From contig JAADVB010000005.1 of NCBI GenBank assembly GCA_023334545.1, positions 1-64,000 of the forward strand: a stretch of DNA of 64,000 nucleotides, given 5' to 3'. The notes beneath the pieces were generated by a model. That model ran no database searches and was not told the origin of the DNA. It was given only the letters and a program-made list of their open reading frames with translations. Positions 18,844-28,327 of this stretch are shown here, piece after piece; position 1 is the stretch's first letter, and each line of letters opens with the position of its first letter. Made by a program: the position numbers and the translations under genes. The DNA comes from Salisapilia sapeloensis (Eukaryota; Oomycota; Peronosporomycetes; Peronosporales; Salisapiliaceae).

Positions 18844-20695
18844 ATGCCTCGCTTTCTTGCCCACATCCGTGAAACCTTTAGGATGTCGCAAAAGGCATAC
18901 CGTACAGTCCAGGTTTCACATCGATCGAACTATTCCATTGAGCGGGCATACAAGCTCAATCAATTTTGCAGGGAAACCAGCGTACTACGCGCTTTATGCA
19001 TAATTTTACTTGTCCCACTTCCAGCGTTGGCATATTCAACTCTTGTTGAACTATTGCCCCTGGACTCACCTATGGATGGATGGAGGCACAACTCAATTCT
19101 ATGGATTCGCTACTTCAGTATTATGATCCTCGTCGGGTCATCATTTACCTATCAGCTTTCTCCATTCCTCATCAACTTGAGCATTAGCAAGAAGAATGGC
19201 GCTATCCTCGCTTTTGCGCCGACCATGCTTACCTTTTCGATCAGCATATTAGTGGCCGATCGATGGATGTTCCCAGTTCCATTCATGATTGTCATTGGTT
19301 CTATTCCTTATATAATTTGCTACATATTTATCTTTATCAGTATCTTTGGCTGGAGGAGGCTTATGTCATCACAACAACAGCTCAGCATTCTACGCGGTCA
19401 AGCATTATTGCTTTTTTTACATAGCACAATTATCTTTGTATATGTTGCTTACAACGCTGCATTTCAAATCATGACGCCGACACAGCAAACCTTATTCATT
19501 TGCGTGCTTCCAGTCATCAAGGTGGTCATGAAGAATGCCTATGCGTGGGCCTTTAAGTCTAACCAAGATTCCATTCCAGAGGCAGCGACTTTCACGGTCG
19601 AAGTATGTTTATATTATGTGATATATAATGCGCTATAAGTAGATGTAATGACATTTTTCGTGGAACTAGGTTTTTAACGCTCTCTTCGTATCACTTTGCA
19701 TGCAAACTGCAGGTAGCATCTACACTGCTCTTGCAATTATAGCCATTGACATCTGCCAAGCGGCTTTGTCCATCATCAGTCTTAGCAATGACAGCAAGAC
19801 GCTACACGAATTAATTCGGAACAGCTATTCAGACGAATCGTCTGATGTCAAGTTGCTCTCGATTATTGTTGCGATGTTGGATACATCTGGAAGAAAGACG
19901 CAGTTAGTACAGCATGACCGCAAAAATCTTCCGCAATCTAAAGCAGGCGGCTTAATTGTACCTTTGAAGGATTCCATCGTGCCTCATGAATTTATAGTTC
20001 AAAAGTCATTCGTTAGAGAGAAAGAAAGCAAGTCCTTATTTAAAGGGTTTTGCAAAAGTCGGACGGCTCCTTTGGCAACTACAAAAAAAGTTAGGACAGC
20101 GACAAAGCCACCCTCGTCTAAGGAAAACGAAATTAGCAGTAATGCCGAAGCTTTAAAGGCTGACACTCATGAAGACTCCGTAATCCTCGAAGAAACCTTG
20201 AAATTGCTATATCGGAGCGAGTTCATTGTCCTCACTGAGTATGTTGAGATCATTCTTCCCATCGTATACATTTCGTATACCTCGATCCTTTTTCATCTTC
20301 CTAATGCTGTATATTACCCGCATACACGCACCTTAGATGAAACTAGACTTCAAGAAACAGTGATAAACATCCTCACGTATGCTTCGATGGAAGCGGCTTC
20401 CTTTGTCGCACTTCATTTCCTTTTAAAACGACGATTCGGGTTCTCACCAATGTACTTGCTGGCGTTTGTACTTGAATCGGAAAAGAAGCAGATCATCGGT
20501 CGATTAACAATGTTCATCTCGTACATGTTTCAGTTCACGCTCCTGCACTACGGTAAGCCCATTATTTTCTTCTAAAGTGCTATCGCTCGTAACGTTCCGC
20601 AACACTAACACTCTTGACTACCATTAGGCGTCGACTTTACGTTCAAGTTCGACTGGAATAAAATGATGGAGACTACAACTGATACATCCCCATAA
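18844..20695 (+). CDS. Polytopic membrane protein, family of unknown function
   Basis: Three exons, 18844-19602, 19670-20552 and 20628-20695 (introns of 67 and 75 nt), giving 569 residues. The first ATG of the open frame is at 18844 (MPRFLAHIRETFRMSQ). About ten hydrophobic segments follow in two groups, beginning VLRALCIILLVPLPALAYS and including PFMIVIGSIPYIICYIFIF and LFLHSTIIFVYVAYNAAF. A cytosolic-type polar loop of about 140 residues separates the groups. The last segments surround VEIILPIVYISYTSILFHLP. The protein ends GVDFTFKFDWNKMMETTT. I do not recognise a transporter signature. A paralog's last exon lies at 26-93. The gene sits between two GFA-like genes on the same strand, but nothing links their functions. 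Confidence 0.85.
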
Positions 20696-20952
20696 AAACA
20701 AATAAACTACATTCCGTGTCAACACGAGCTCACAAACGATCCATCATTGTCTGGGCGATGGTAATTTAGAGTGGTAGTGCAAATAAATACAAATTATAAA
20801 GAGTAATCTTTTAATAACTTATATATATTAAATAGGAAAGGTAGCCAATCAGAATATCCTGGCGTAGCTTTGTGAGTGATGGTCAGGTGGCATAGGCCTT
20901 GTTGATCACTATATCCATCTTGCACCACAAGCGCGACTCCCCTTCCAGCGCA

Positions 20953-21360
20953 ATGACGGACTTGCTCACGTACACTGGTCAATGCCACTGCGGTGCGGTC
21001 AAATTCGAGTTCGAGGGCCCTCGGCAGCTCCATGCTTACACTTGCAATTGCTCCATCTGCAACATGAAACGCAACACGCACGTGGTGGTGCCACAAAGCA
21101 GGTTCCACTTGCTCCAAGGTGCTGATTCATTAACAGAGTACACGTTCAACACGCACCAGGCCAAACATCGGTTCTGCAAAGTCTGTGGCGTCCAATCGTT
21201 CTACATCCCCCGAAGCAATCCGGATGGCTACGGTATCACTGCGTGGTGCATCGATTCTCACCCAGAAGGCAGCATCAAGTTCATGGAGGAAACATTCGAT
21301 GGCAAGAACTGGGAAGATGCTATTAAGACATCTAGCATCACGCAAGAGTCTAAAGTGTAG
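20953..21360 (+). CDS. GFA/CENP-V-like zinc-binding protein, copy 2
   Basis: 135 residues from the ATG at 20953 (MTDLLTYTGQCHCGAV). A longer in-frame reading upstream lacks similarity. All zinc cysteines are kept: CHCGAVKFEFEG, YTCNCSICNMKR, and RFCKVCGVQSFYI. Compared with copy 1 at 17484-17861, the framework is shared (LLTYxGxCHCGAVxFEF, FDGKxWE). The third block differs, with GVQSFYI in place of GIHAFHI, and a 12-residue tail is added. The two diverge at about half of positions, so the duplication is not recent. Function is as for copy 1: fold clear, activity unknown. Confidence 0.9.
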   Translation: MTDLLTYTGQCHCGAVKFEFEGPRQLHAYTCNCSICNMKRNTHVVVPQSRFHLLQGADSLTEYTFNTHQAKHRFCKVCGVQSFYIPRSNPDGYGITAWCIDSHPEGSIKFMEETFDGKNWEDAIKTSSITQESKV

Positions 21361-22270
21361 TCGAAGAGATGCTTTTAAGCTTTACAAAGACACTGCCCAT
21401 TTTAGCGTCCTACGTTACTTGCATTTACATTTATAAGATTATTTTATCTTGCTCTTAAGTATTTATGAGATCGTGATTAAATGAGGCCGCCTGCTTTTAC
21501 TTAACCGGGAACTAGCAGCTTTGAAGCTTACACTGCTCTGTCTGCATGTTGATCAATACTTTACATTTAAAAATTATCTATGAATCACTCGATATACTTT
21601 TCGTGCGGCTGCCGTCGCTGAATGAAAATAGTGAAGTCTTACAACAGATCACTTGCGGTTCGATTTTTCGGTTCCTTATCGTAAATTGGACAACATAAAC
21701 TGCAACACTACTCTCTGATATACACAAGTGTTGAATCTGCTGACGCTGGAAAAGTGAAAGTATCAGTGACAGCCGAAGATTGTCAAGATGCTGACAACTA
21801 CCCTCGACCAAACCATTTGTAGTATGAGCCATTGATCGCACACAAGAGAGGTTCTCATGGTTGAAAGATCCGAATTAGTCTAGCCGACTATGCGTGCTGT
21901 TGCTGGGTTGCTGCACTGCTTGACCTGCAACACAGAGCATAAGAGGGACGTCATCACTTTACATATCGATTTTGTATGTTGAAACGAAGAAGCGGCACAA
22001 ACGAAGTCATGACCCTTAAAATGTACAAGTAATTTCCTCGGTTTCCATCGGGTGCGGCTTTTCAGTGTAAAGTTGGCTGCATCAAGCGCCAAGCTATCAC
22101 TTAATCTACAGTTTTGTATTAACTGGAGCGACAAGTGCATCTGCACGATACCCGACATCAACAGTAGAAATATAACTGAAAGACCTCTTCGACTGATATG
22201 GAAGGCGACGATTACATACAAGCAGTTATTTTTAAACAAAGTGGGAAGTTTTCGTACGAAACTCGTTTCC
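21361..22270. other. Intergenic stretch, no convincing gene
   Basis: About 0.9 kb before the kinesin gene. A minus-strand frame (ATG at 22272) reads METSFVRKLPTLFKNNCLYV with a hydrophobic segment. A 38-nt GTAAAG...TTGCAG stretch near its end looks intron-like. However, its ATG overlaps the kinesin ATG on the other strand, so I favour leader and promoter sequence. A smaller minus frame at 21578-21841 has no motif. Confidence 0.35.
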
Positions 22271-24909
22271 ATGCCGAGAACGATCAAGTGCAATATCGCT
22301 ACATTTGCGAGAGTACGTCCGCTTCGGACCGACAGCGATGTTCAAGATCTTGTCATAGGTAAACTCTTTAGAAGTTGGAAATATTCATGTACTGCAAAAG
22401 CTTTTGGTGTCTCTCATATTGACTTCGTCTTGGATAGATGAACGGATGCTATCGGCTGGAAGTCCACAGAATGTCATTCGATTTCCCAAGACCGGCGAAG
22501 AAGATGAATGTACCAAATACCGAGACGAACTGAACTTTCGTTTTGTCAACGTTTTTGGTCCAAAAAGTAGTCAAGAGGATGTATTTAAACATGCCTGTTC
22601 CGTACGCTCCTGCTCTAGTCTTTATTCTCTACTTGACTAAGGCTTATGTAGGATGTTGTCTACAGCGTTCTGGACGGATACAATGGCTCCATCCTGTGTT
22701 ATGGTCAGTCTGGATCGGGGAAAACATACACAATGGAAGGGAATGAAGAGATGATGCAGTCTGGGGTAATTCAACGAGTTATCTCTACTTTATATGAGGA
22801 ATCCGCTCGACGACAAGAAGCTTTTACATTTTATGTATCCTACGTGCAAGTTTATAATGAGGTCTTATCCGACCTTCTGATGCCCAACACGAGTGCAATG
22901 AAGGCAAACTTTACTTGGCAGAGTTTCCAGTTCACAGGCGTAAAATACTTAGAGAAAGCATTCAAGGATATTGGGTATGTTCTTTCAAATTGTGGCATGA
23001 TCTCCGTCGTATGAGATTACATATTTGCTGAGTAGCATCTATCGCGCTGAGACTGAGGATGAAGCTTTGGAAATATTGCGTCAAGGAAGAAGGAATCGAG
23101 TGACGAGAGAAACTGCCATGAATCATGTATAAACATCATATAGCTTTGGTTGTGCTGTAATCTCATTGGAAACTTAAATAGGCTTCTTCGCGATCACATT
23201 CTGTGTATACGATTATCTTGGAGCGAAGATCGTCTTCTTCGGATCAAGTAGTCGTATCAAAGTTATACCTTGTTGATTTAGCCGGATCTGAGAGAGTGCA
23301 GAAGCAGAAAGGAACAGCAACTACACGTGCAGAAGGAAAGCAAATAAACCTGTCACTCCATCATCTAGAGCAGGTACTTGTACTCTTGTCACTTTATGAT
23401 TACTGTACTTAACGTTTCGGCTCCAGGTGATTTTGTCTCTTCATTCGCAAAATTCTTTGTCACCTTGGACGTATCATACACCCTACCGTAATTCGATGTT
23501 GACATCCTTGCTTCGAGGAGCAATTGGAGAACAATGTCGGACGGTATTCATCGCCACGCTTAATCCCGAAAGCGAATTTGATAATGAATCCATCTCGACT
23601 TGTCGATTTATGCAACGCTGCGCTGAGGTAGGTACTTCTGCTAGCACGAATTTAACGTTGATATAAAGGTTAGTGATGTCGTAGGTGTCATACAATGTGT
23701 CCATAACCACCAAAAAGGACAAAGAAGGCAGACTGCGTTTAATCTTAGAAGAAAACTCAAGGTTGGTGGAAAAAGTAGATCATTTACAGAGCCATATAAA
23801 GCAGTTAGAAACTGCCTTGTATGATGCCGACCATGAAGTAGAATACTATCAACGTCAAATAGAGGTTTTGGAGAGGAATCACGACAGCGAAGATGAACTT
23901 GCATGTGACTTTAGAGAATGTGAACAATTAGTTAAAGAAACACTGCTGTCCTTTGCCCAAGACGGGTTGGAAAGCGATAAGACTTCTCATGAGGCAGAAG
24001 GAAATGAGAGCCCACGGAATATTGACTTAAGTTCGGGCAATAGCAATGATGACAATACGGATGAAGAATTATCAAATCTACTCTTACAGCGCACTCGAGC
24101 TTCACTAGCGACTTGCATCCTTTCAATGCGACAAAAAATTAACCAAGCGCTGCGTGCGAAAAATACTCAGATTGACAACCTTCAGCATGAGCTGGAGAAT
24201 ACCAGAGCGCAGTTACAGGAAGAAAGGAAATCAGTAGAAACGTGCGAGAAAGAATGTGCTACGGACGATTTTAGCATAGAATGCCAAGACAAACAGACAT
24301 TGGCTCCTTCTCTAGGCAAGTCAAAGCATATCTACAAATCTCCTGATGCGGAAATGGTGCATCCAATCACGCTCGAAGATCTTCAACATAGTGACTATGA
24401 CACCTCTCTGCCTAGTCCGACAAAGTCTACCATTTTCCCAGATACTAGAAAGCTAGAAGATGACCCAGTGGAAGCGCAGCTCAATATGTTGCGGAATGGC
24501 AGTATATTTGTCAAGCATAGTCGATGGGGTCGACCTCACGCGCGCTTTATTTGGTGCACATCCGGACTGAGTTACTTGAATTGCCGCGCATTGAGCGAGC
24601 AGAAAATTCGGGAAGCAATATCGATTCGTTCTATCGAGCGCGTATCAATGGACAATAATGATGTCGGAACGCTTGGAAGTAGAAGAGATATAGCGCTCAC
24701 TTTCACGATACACCATGGTGGGAATCGGACGATGACGCTCGAGGTATGTTCCGTTCGGAGGTTTGTAATAGTCACTCTCGTCACGTATATCATGCTTCTT
24801 TTAGGTCGCAGACAGTGAAGATAATCGCCTAAAGGAATGCAAGCGAGTCCAATGGATGCTTGCGTTGAAGACACTTATAAATACGACCAAGCTAGAGAAT
24901 GTAAACTGA
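22271..24909 (+). CDS. Kinesin-9-like motor with coiled coil and C-terminal PH-like domain
   Basis: Eight exons: 22271-22358, 22438-22601, 22652-22974, 23036-23126, 23182-23373, 23427-23627, 23685-24743, 24805-24909, giving 740 residues with phases that all agree. The motor fills residues 8-354: FARVRPLR, P-loop GQSGSGKTYTMEG at 102-114, switch I SSRSH at 224-228, switch II DLAGSER at 254-260, then INLSLHHLEQVI and YRNSMLTSLLRGAIG. INLSLHxLEQVI is characteristic of the KIF6/KIF9 (kinesin-9) group, flagellar motors acting at the central apparatus. After the motor come coiled-coil stretches (about 365-405 and 515-550) with an acidic linker. Residues about 620-732 look PH-like: LRNGSIFVKHSRWGRPHARF at the start and a closing helix VQWMLALKTLI. 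That tail is not typical of KIF6 or KIF9. Confidence 0.9.
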
Positions 24910-24964
24910 AAGCTTCGTCTATTTATGTGTTCGCAAGGTTTCCAACATTCAAATGAAGCAGCTA

Positions 24965-26791
24965 CTACTGCTGTGCCTGACTTTCTCCCTCTGTAGTCAC
25001 CTGCTCCAAAGAAGTACTAGCAGTCAAATGTCCGTCCGACTTGATCTCACATTGTACGTCTTCTGTTTTTGTCGCTTTGCTCGGTTCAGCCTCTAGAATT
25101 TCTTTCGGGAATGAATGCACACGTCGCACTTCTTTTGGTGACTTCTGTGCCTCCATACTCGACGTCAAATTAGTGTAGTCCGACTCCATACGAACAAACT
25201 TGACAGGCGAGTCACTGGCATCGTTGTCATCTCCTTCGCTTTCAATCTTCAAAGCATTGTCAGCCAAAAACGTCGAGCGTCGATGCTTCGGCTCTTCCTT
25301 CTTCATTTCTACTGACGGACTTGAGCTACGACGATACCGTTGCTTCTTGGGAGAAGACACAAGTATGGGCTCCACAGCATGCTGGAACTGCATGCTCCGA
25401 CTGTGCGTCTTCATCATCTGCTTAAAGTCGTCAAAACCGACGTGACCATCCTTGTCCATGTCTGCTCGACTAATCATTTGGTGGCAAGCAGCAGCTCCAA
25501 AGTGTTGACCTAGTAGTTCCATCAGGTCTTCATGGTTAATCACCCCCGTGGCCTTTCGATCGAAGATCTCAAACGCCATACGCAGAATGTTTTCATCTGC
25601 TACATCCTCCGGTGGCAACGTAGCAGACACAAACTCGAGGAAGTTGATGCCGTGTTCATGCTTTTGATCTAAAGCCAGATAAACTTGATCCAGATCGAGG
25701 TTGTATTTGGCCAGACTGGTCGATTGTTTCAGTTCTTCCAGCGACATGTTTCCGTTGTGAGCCACATTGAGCTCATTGTACACTTTTGAATGTTCCACCA
25801 AGTGGTCGGGAGGTGTACAGAACGCTACGGCTGCCAAAGCGGAGCGCAAAAGAGGAGAGTAGTGACAGAATGCCTTGATGCGTGGAATGAAGGTGTCGTA
25901 CACGGATTGAGGGACAGGCACGTATCTGGATTTGATCCAGGGGTCTTCCAGCACTTGGGACGCGGTGTACCGCTGTGTCGGGTCTACCATGAGCAATCTA
26001 GAAATGAGTTTCTTCGCCTCCGGCGACACTATGTGCCACTCGGGTCCTTCAAACGTGTAAATGCCTTCGAAAATGGAGTCGATCAAATTCTCTTCCGTTG
26101 GTCCGTAGAAAGGAGGTTTGTTACTAAGCAGCATGTACATGATGACACCGAGACTCCATAGATCACAGCTCTGTCGATAGTTTCCTTCAATGACTTCTGG
26201 AGCCATGTAGACAATGGAGCCAAGGACACGACGCATGGGCACGCCCATCCGGAATAGCGTACTCGCTCCAAAGTCACACAGTTGGATCGTACTACCTTCT
26301 TCATCGACACCCATGAGTACGTTCTCGAGTTTCAAATCACGATGACAGATCTGACGACAATGCAGATACTGGATGACGGAAGCCAGCTTCATCACAACGT
26401 CTTTGACAAAATCTTCTGAAAAAGCATGGCCTCGTTCCTTGATCTTATCCAGCAACGTCCCAATAGTGCATAGCTCCATGATAATATAGAAATGCCGGTC
26501 GTCTTCATACGTTTCGACCATATTGACAATATTTGGATGATGCAGACCTCGGAGTAGATCCATCTCTCGCTCAAACTCGGATCGCTTCTGAGCCTTAGTA
26601 AAAGTCAGTGTCTTCATTGCATACTGCCGCTTCGTTCGCTTGTGCTCTACTTTTTCGACAATGCCAAAAGCACCTTTACCAAGTTCATTCAGGACCGTGT
26701 AGACTTCATTGGCTGGTCTATTGTGGTGGACACACAAGTTGCGTTGGAACATGTTCGGTCGCTCCACCTCCTTCGTGTGCATGCATCCCAT
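24965..26791 (-). CDS. Calcium-dependent protein kinase (CDPK), N-acylated
   Basis: 608 residues, single exon. MGCMHTKEVE at the start fits N-myristoylation at Gly2 with palmitoylation at Cys3, so membrane attachment is likely. The kinase domain spans about 31-288: GKGAFGIVEKV loop, ATP lysine K60 (YAMKTL), CHRDLKLENVL at 149-159, CDFGAS at 172, and YMAPEVI at 195. A junction segment (about 290-330) precedes four EF-hands. EF1 (about 342-352) and EF2 are degenerate. EF3 (DRKATGVINHEDL) lacks several ligands. EF4 (DMDKDGHVGFDDF, 444-456) is canonical. A 150-residue Ser/Glu-rich tail follows. Calcium activation is expected mainly through EF4. The gene is convergent with the kinesin gene, with 55 bp between their stops. 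Confidence 0.94.
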   Translation of the reverse strand: MGCMHTKEVERPNMFQRNLCVHHNRPANEVYTVLNELGKGAFGIVEKVEHKRTKRQYAMKTLTFTKAQKRSEFEREMDLLRGLHHPNIVNMVETYEDDRHFYIIMELCTIGTLLDKIKERGHAFSEDFVKDVVMKLASVIQYLHCRQICHRDLKLENVLMGVDEEGSTIQLCDFGASTLFRMGVPMRRVLGSIVYMAPEVIEGNYRQSCDLWSLGVIMYMLLSNKPPFYGPTEENLIDSIFEGIYTFEGPEWHIVSPEAKKLISRLLMVDPTQRYTASQVLEDPWIKSRYVPVPQSVYDTFIPRIKAFCHYSPLLRSALAAVAFCTPPDHLVEHSKVYNELNVAHNGNMSLEELKQSTSLAKYNLDLDQVYLALDQKHEHGINFLEFVSATLPPEDVADENILRMAFEIFDRKATGVINHEDLMELLGQHFGAAACHQMISRADMDKDGHVGFDDFKQMMKTHSRSMQFQHAVEPILVSSPKKQRYRRSSSPSVEMKKEEPKHRRSTFLADNALKIESEGDDNDASDSPVKFVRMESDYTNLTSSMEAQKSPKEVRRVHSFPKEILEAEPSKATKTEDVQCEIKSDGHLTASTSLEQVTTEGESQAQQ

Positions 26792-26903
26792 TCTTGATGG
26801 CTTGGACGCTTCTTTATGGCTTTTGAACAGGCGATAGTAGGTGGACCTGTCGTCCGAAATGTTGGTCTGAACAGTTGGTACTTTCTTCCGTACTTGAGAT
26901 CAG

Positions 26904-27155
26904 ATGTGGAGGGTAGCGCTATACTTAGTAATCGCGATATTGTCGCGTACGAGCGTCTTCAGACGCGCAACTATTTTCGTAGTGAAGAGAACCGAGGTTG
27001 AGCTGACTCAGGACATGACGTCGGGAAGTTATATACGCGGTAGGAAAAAATTAGCTAACACGGAGTCGATTATAAGGGACTCGATGCTGCACTTAGTTAA
27101 TGTATGTCAAGTGTATCTTGACGCTTTGAATGGTAACGCAGAAACAGGACGATGA
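26904..27155 (+). CDS. Candidate small secreted protein
   Basis: An 83-codon frame starts with a true ATG at 26904, 112 bp from the divergent CDPK start. MWRVALYLVIAILSRTSVF could be a signal peptide: one basic residue then a hydrophobic core. The remaining 64 residues are polar (RRATIFVVKRTEVELTQDM, RGRKKLANTESIIRDS) with one cysteine. There is no RxLR, dEER, CHxC or LFLAK motif, so it is not a recognised effector class. The frame is short enough to arise by chance and could simply be 5' flank of the CDPK gene. I see no intron signals. Confidence 0.3.
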   Translation: MWRVALYLVIAILSRTSVFRRATIFVVKRTEVELTQDMTSGSYIRGRKKLANTESIIRDSMLHLVNVCQVYLDALNGNAETGR

Positions 27156-27279
27156 AAAGCTTCAAGTGCAATGCCGCATTCAGACACCTGGCGGCTACGA
27201 GACTTGGCGAGTGTAAGCAGGACCTCTTTTGCGCTTCGATTGGCGATAAGGTCGATGCACGACATACAGGGGTTTGTTG

Positions 27280-27307
27280 CTCACTTCAAGTCCTTCCTTG
27301 AAGTGAG
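27280..27307. repeat. Perfect 11-bp inverted repeat with 6-nt loop
   Basis: CTCACTTCAAG at 27280-27290 and its exact reverse complement at 27297-27307 flank the loop TCCTTC. It lies in a gene-poor stretch between the CDPK and DNase II-like genes. It could form a hairpin in DNA or RNA, or bind a dimeric protein. No gene on either side explains it. Confidence 0.6.
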
Positions 27308-28327
27308 TGGTACCTTTTAACTGATGCTCGTCGTTCATTTGATCGATCTATTTGCAAATTATCTTTACGCATCGCTCCTAGCATAGGATTATAAATGTTC
27401 AAGCTGCCTTTAAGCTCGACGACTATCGCTCCGCGCTACTCTAGATATCACTATTGACATCTATTCGCCAACTTTCCGTTTCATGCATGATTTACATCGT
27501 ACAATTTTAGTCATATTTGTGAGCACGTGCCTTTAAGGATCGTCTGCATTTCTCCTCTTCGTGACGACCAATCTTGCTGTTTTGCAGCCTATGTCTCTTT
27601 TATATCGCCAAAGACGACGTGTTCAAGAGCATGGGATCAAGGTGTTCAAATAGCCAAATCCTGTTTTTGCCTCGACATGCACTTGCATCTAGAATTTGGC
27701 CTGACCAGCAGCTCGTATGCACTGAAAGTTGCAAAGTAAAGAGGCAGAGCATCTGCGTCTATATCAATTTGCAGTATTTAAGAAAGCCATTCTAGGTGAT
27801 ATTTATGAAACCTAGGAAGATAAGAGATGAAAAGCTTCATGTTGTGCACGTGAACCTTACCAACAATTTTTAATGAAGACGTGGAATTATTTATCACCTT
27901 TTGCGTTAGCAAGCTCGCTCTCTACATCCATTAATTTGGATACATTCACAAGAGCATTTAGCGATGATATCCTTCGCTGCAATAGCAAGTTAGATCTATC
28001 TTCGAAATGGTGCTATACATACAAGCATTAACGCCTAACGCTCAAATGCTATCGAATGGCCAGAATTAATGAACTACTACGACCAGAAGTTAGCATTAGG
28101 CTTATGGCATTTCCACTTTTGCTAATTTCCATCGGTGAACGGACACTTGGCAATTGGCTGCAGAGATTTCCTATGTGAGCGTAGTGGATAATAAGTACTA
28201 CAAATATACATGCAAACAAGAGATCATGTTGTACACCAGATACCAAAACCTCAACAAGGAATTCATTTTTCCTTAATTTTCATCTCAGGTAAAAGGAAGC
28301 ACGGCGGCCAAATGACAACCTAGATGG
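27308..28327. other. Gene-poor stretch, nothing convincing
   Basis: About 1 kb downstream of the inverted repeat, ending at the stop of the DNase II-like gene. Plus-strand frames at 27527-27795 are short and overlapping. A good acceptor (CTGTTTTGCAG at about 27589) is followed by PMSLLYRQRRRVQEHGIKVFK and a stop, but I find no exon to join it. The minus frame at 28049-28246 lacks motifs. No repeat family or RNA gene was recognised. Confidence 0.35.

Noticed and set aside
17484-21360. Recent bacterial transfer of the GFA-like genes
   Set aside because: The fold also occurs in eukaryotes (CENP-V), base composition is like the neighbours, and the copies are old; no transfer signs.
21880-22293. 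Minus-strand 137-codon frame with a hydrophobic segment before the kinesin
   Set aside because: Its ATG overlaps the kinesin ATG on the opposite strand, and the kinesin start is fixed by motor similarity; no family match.
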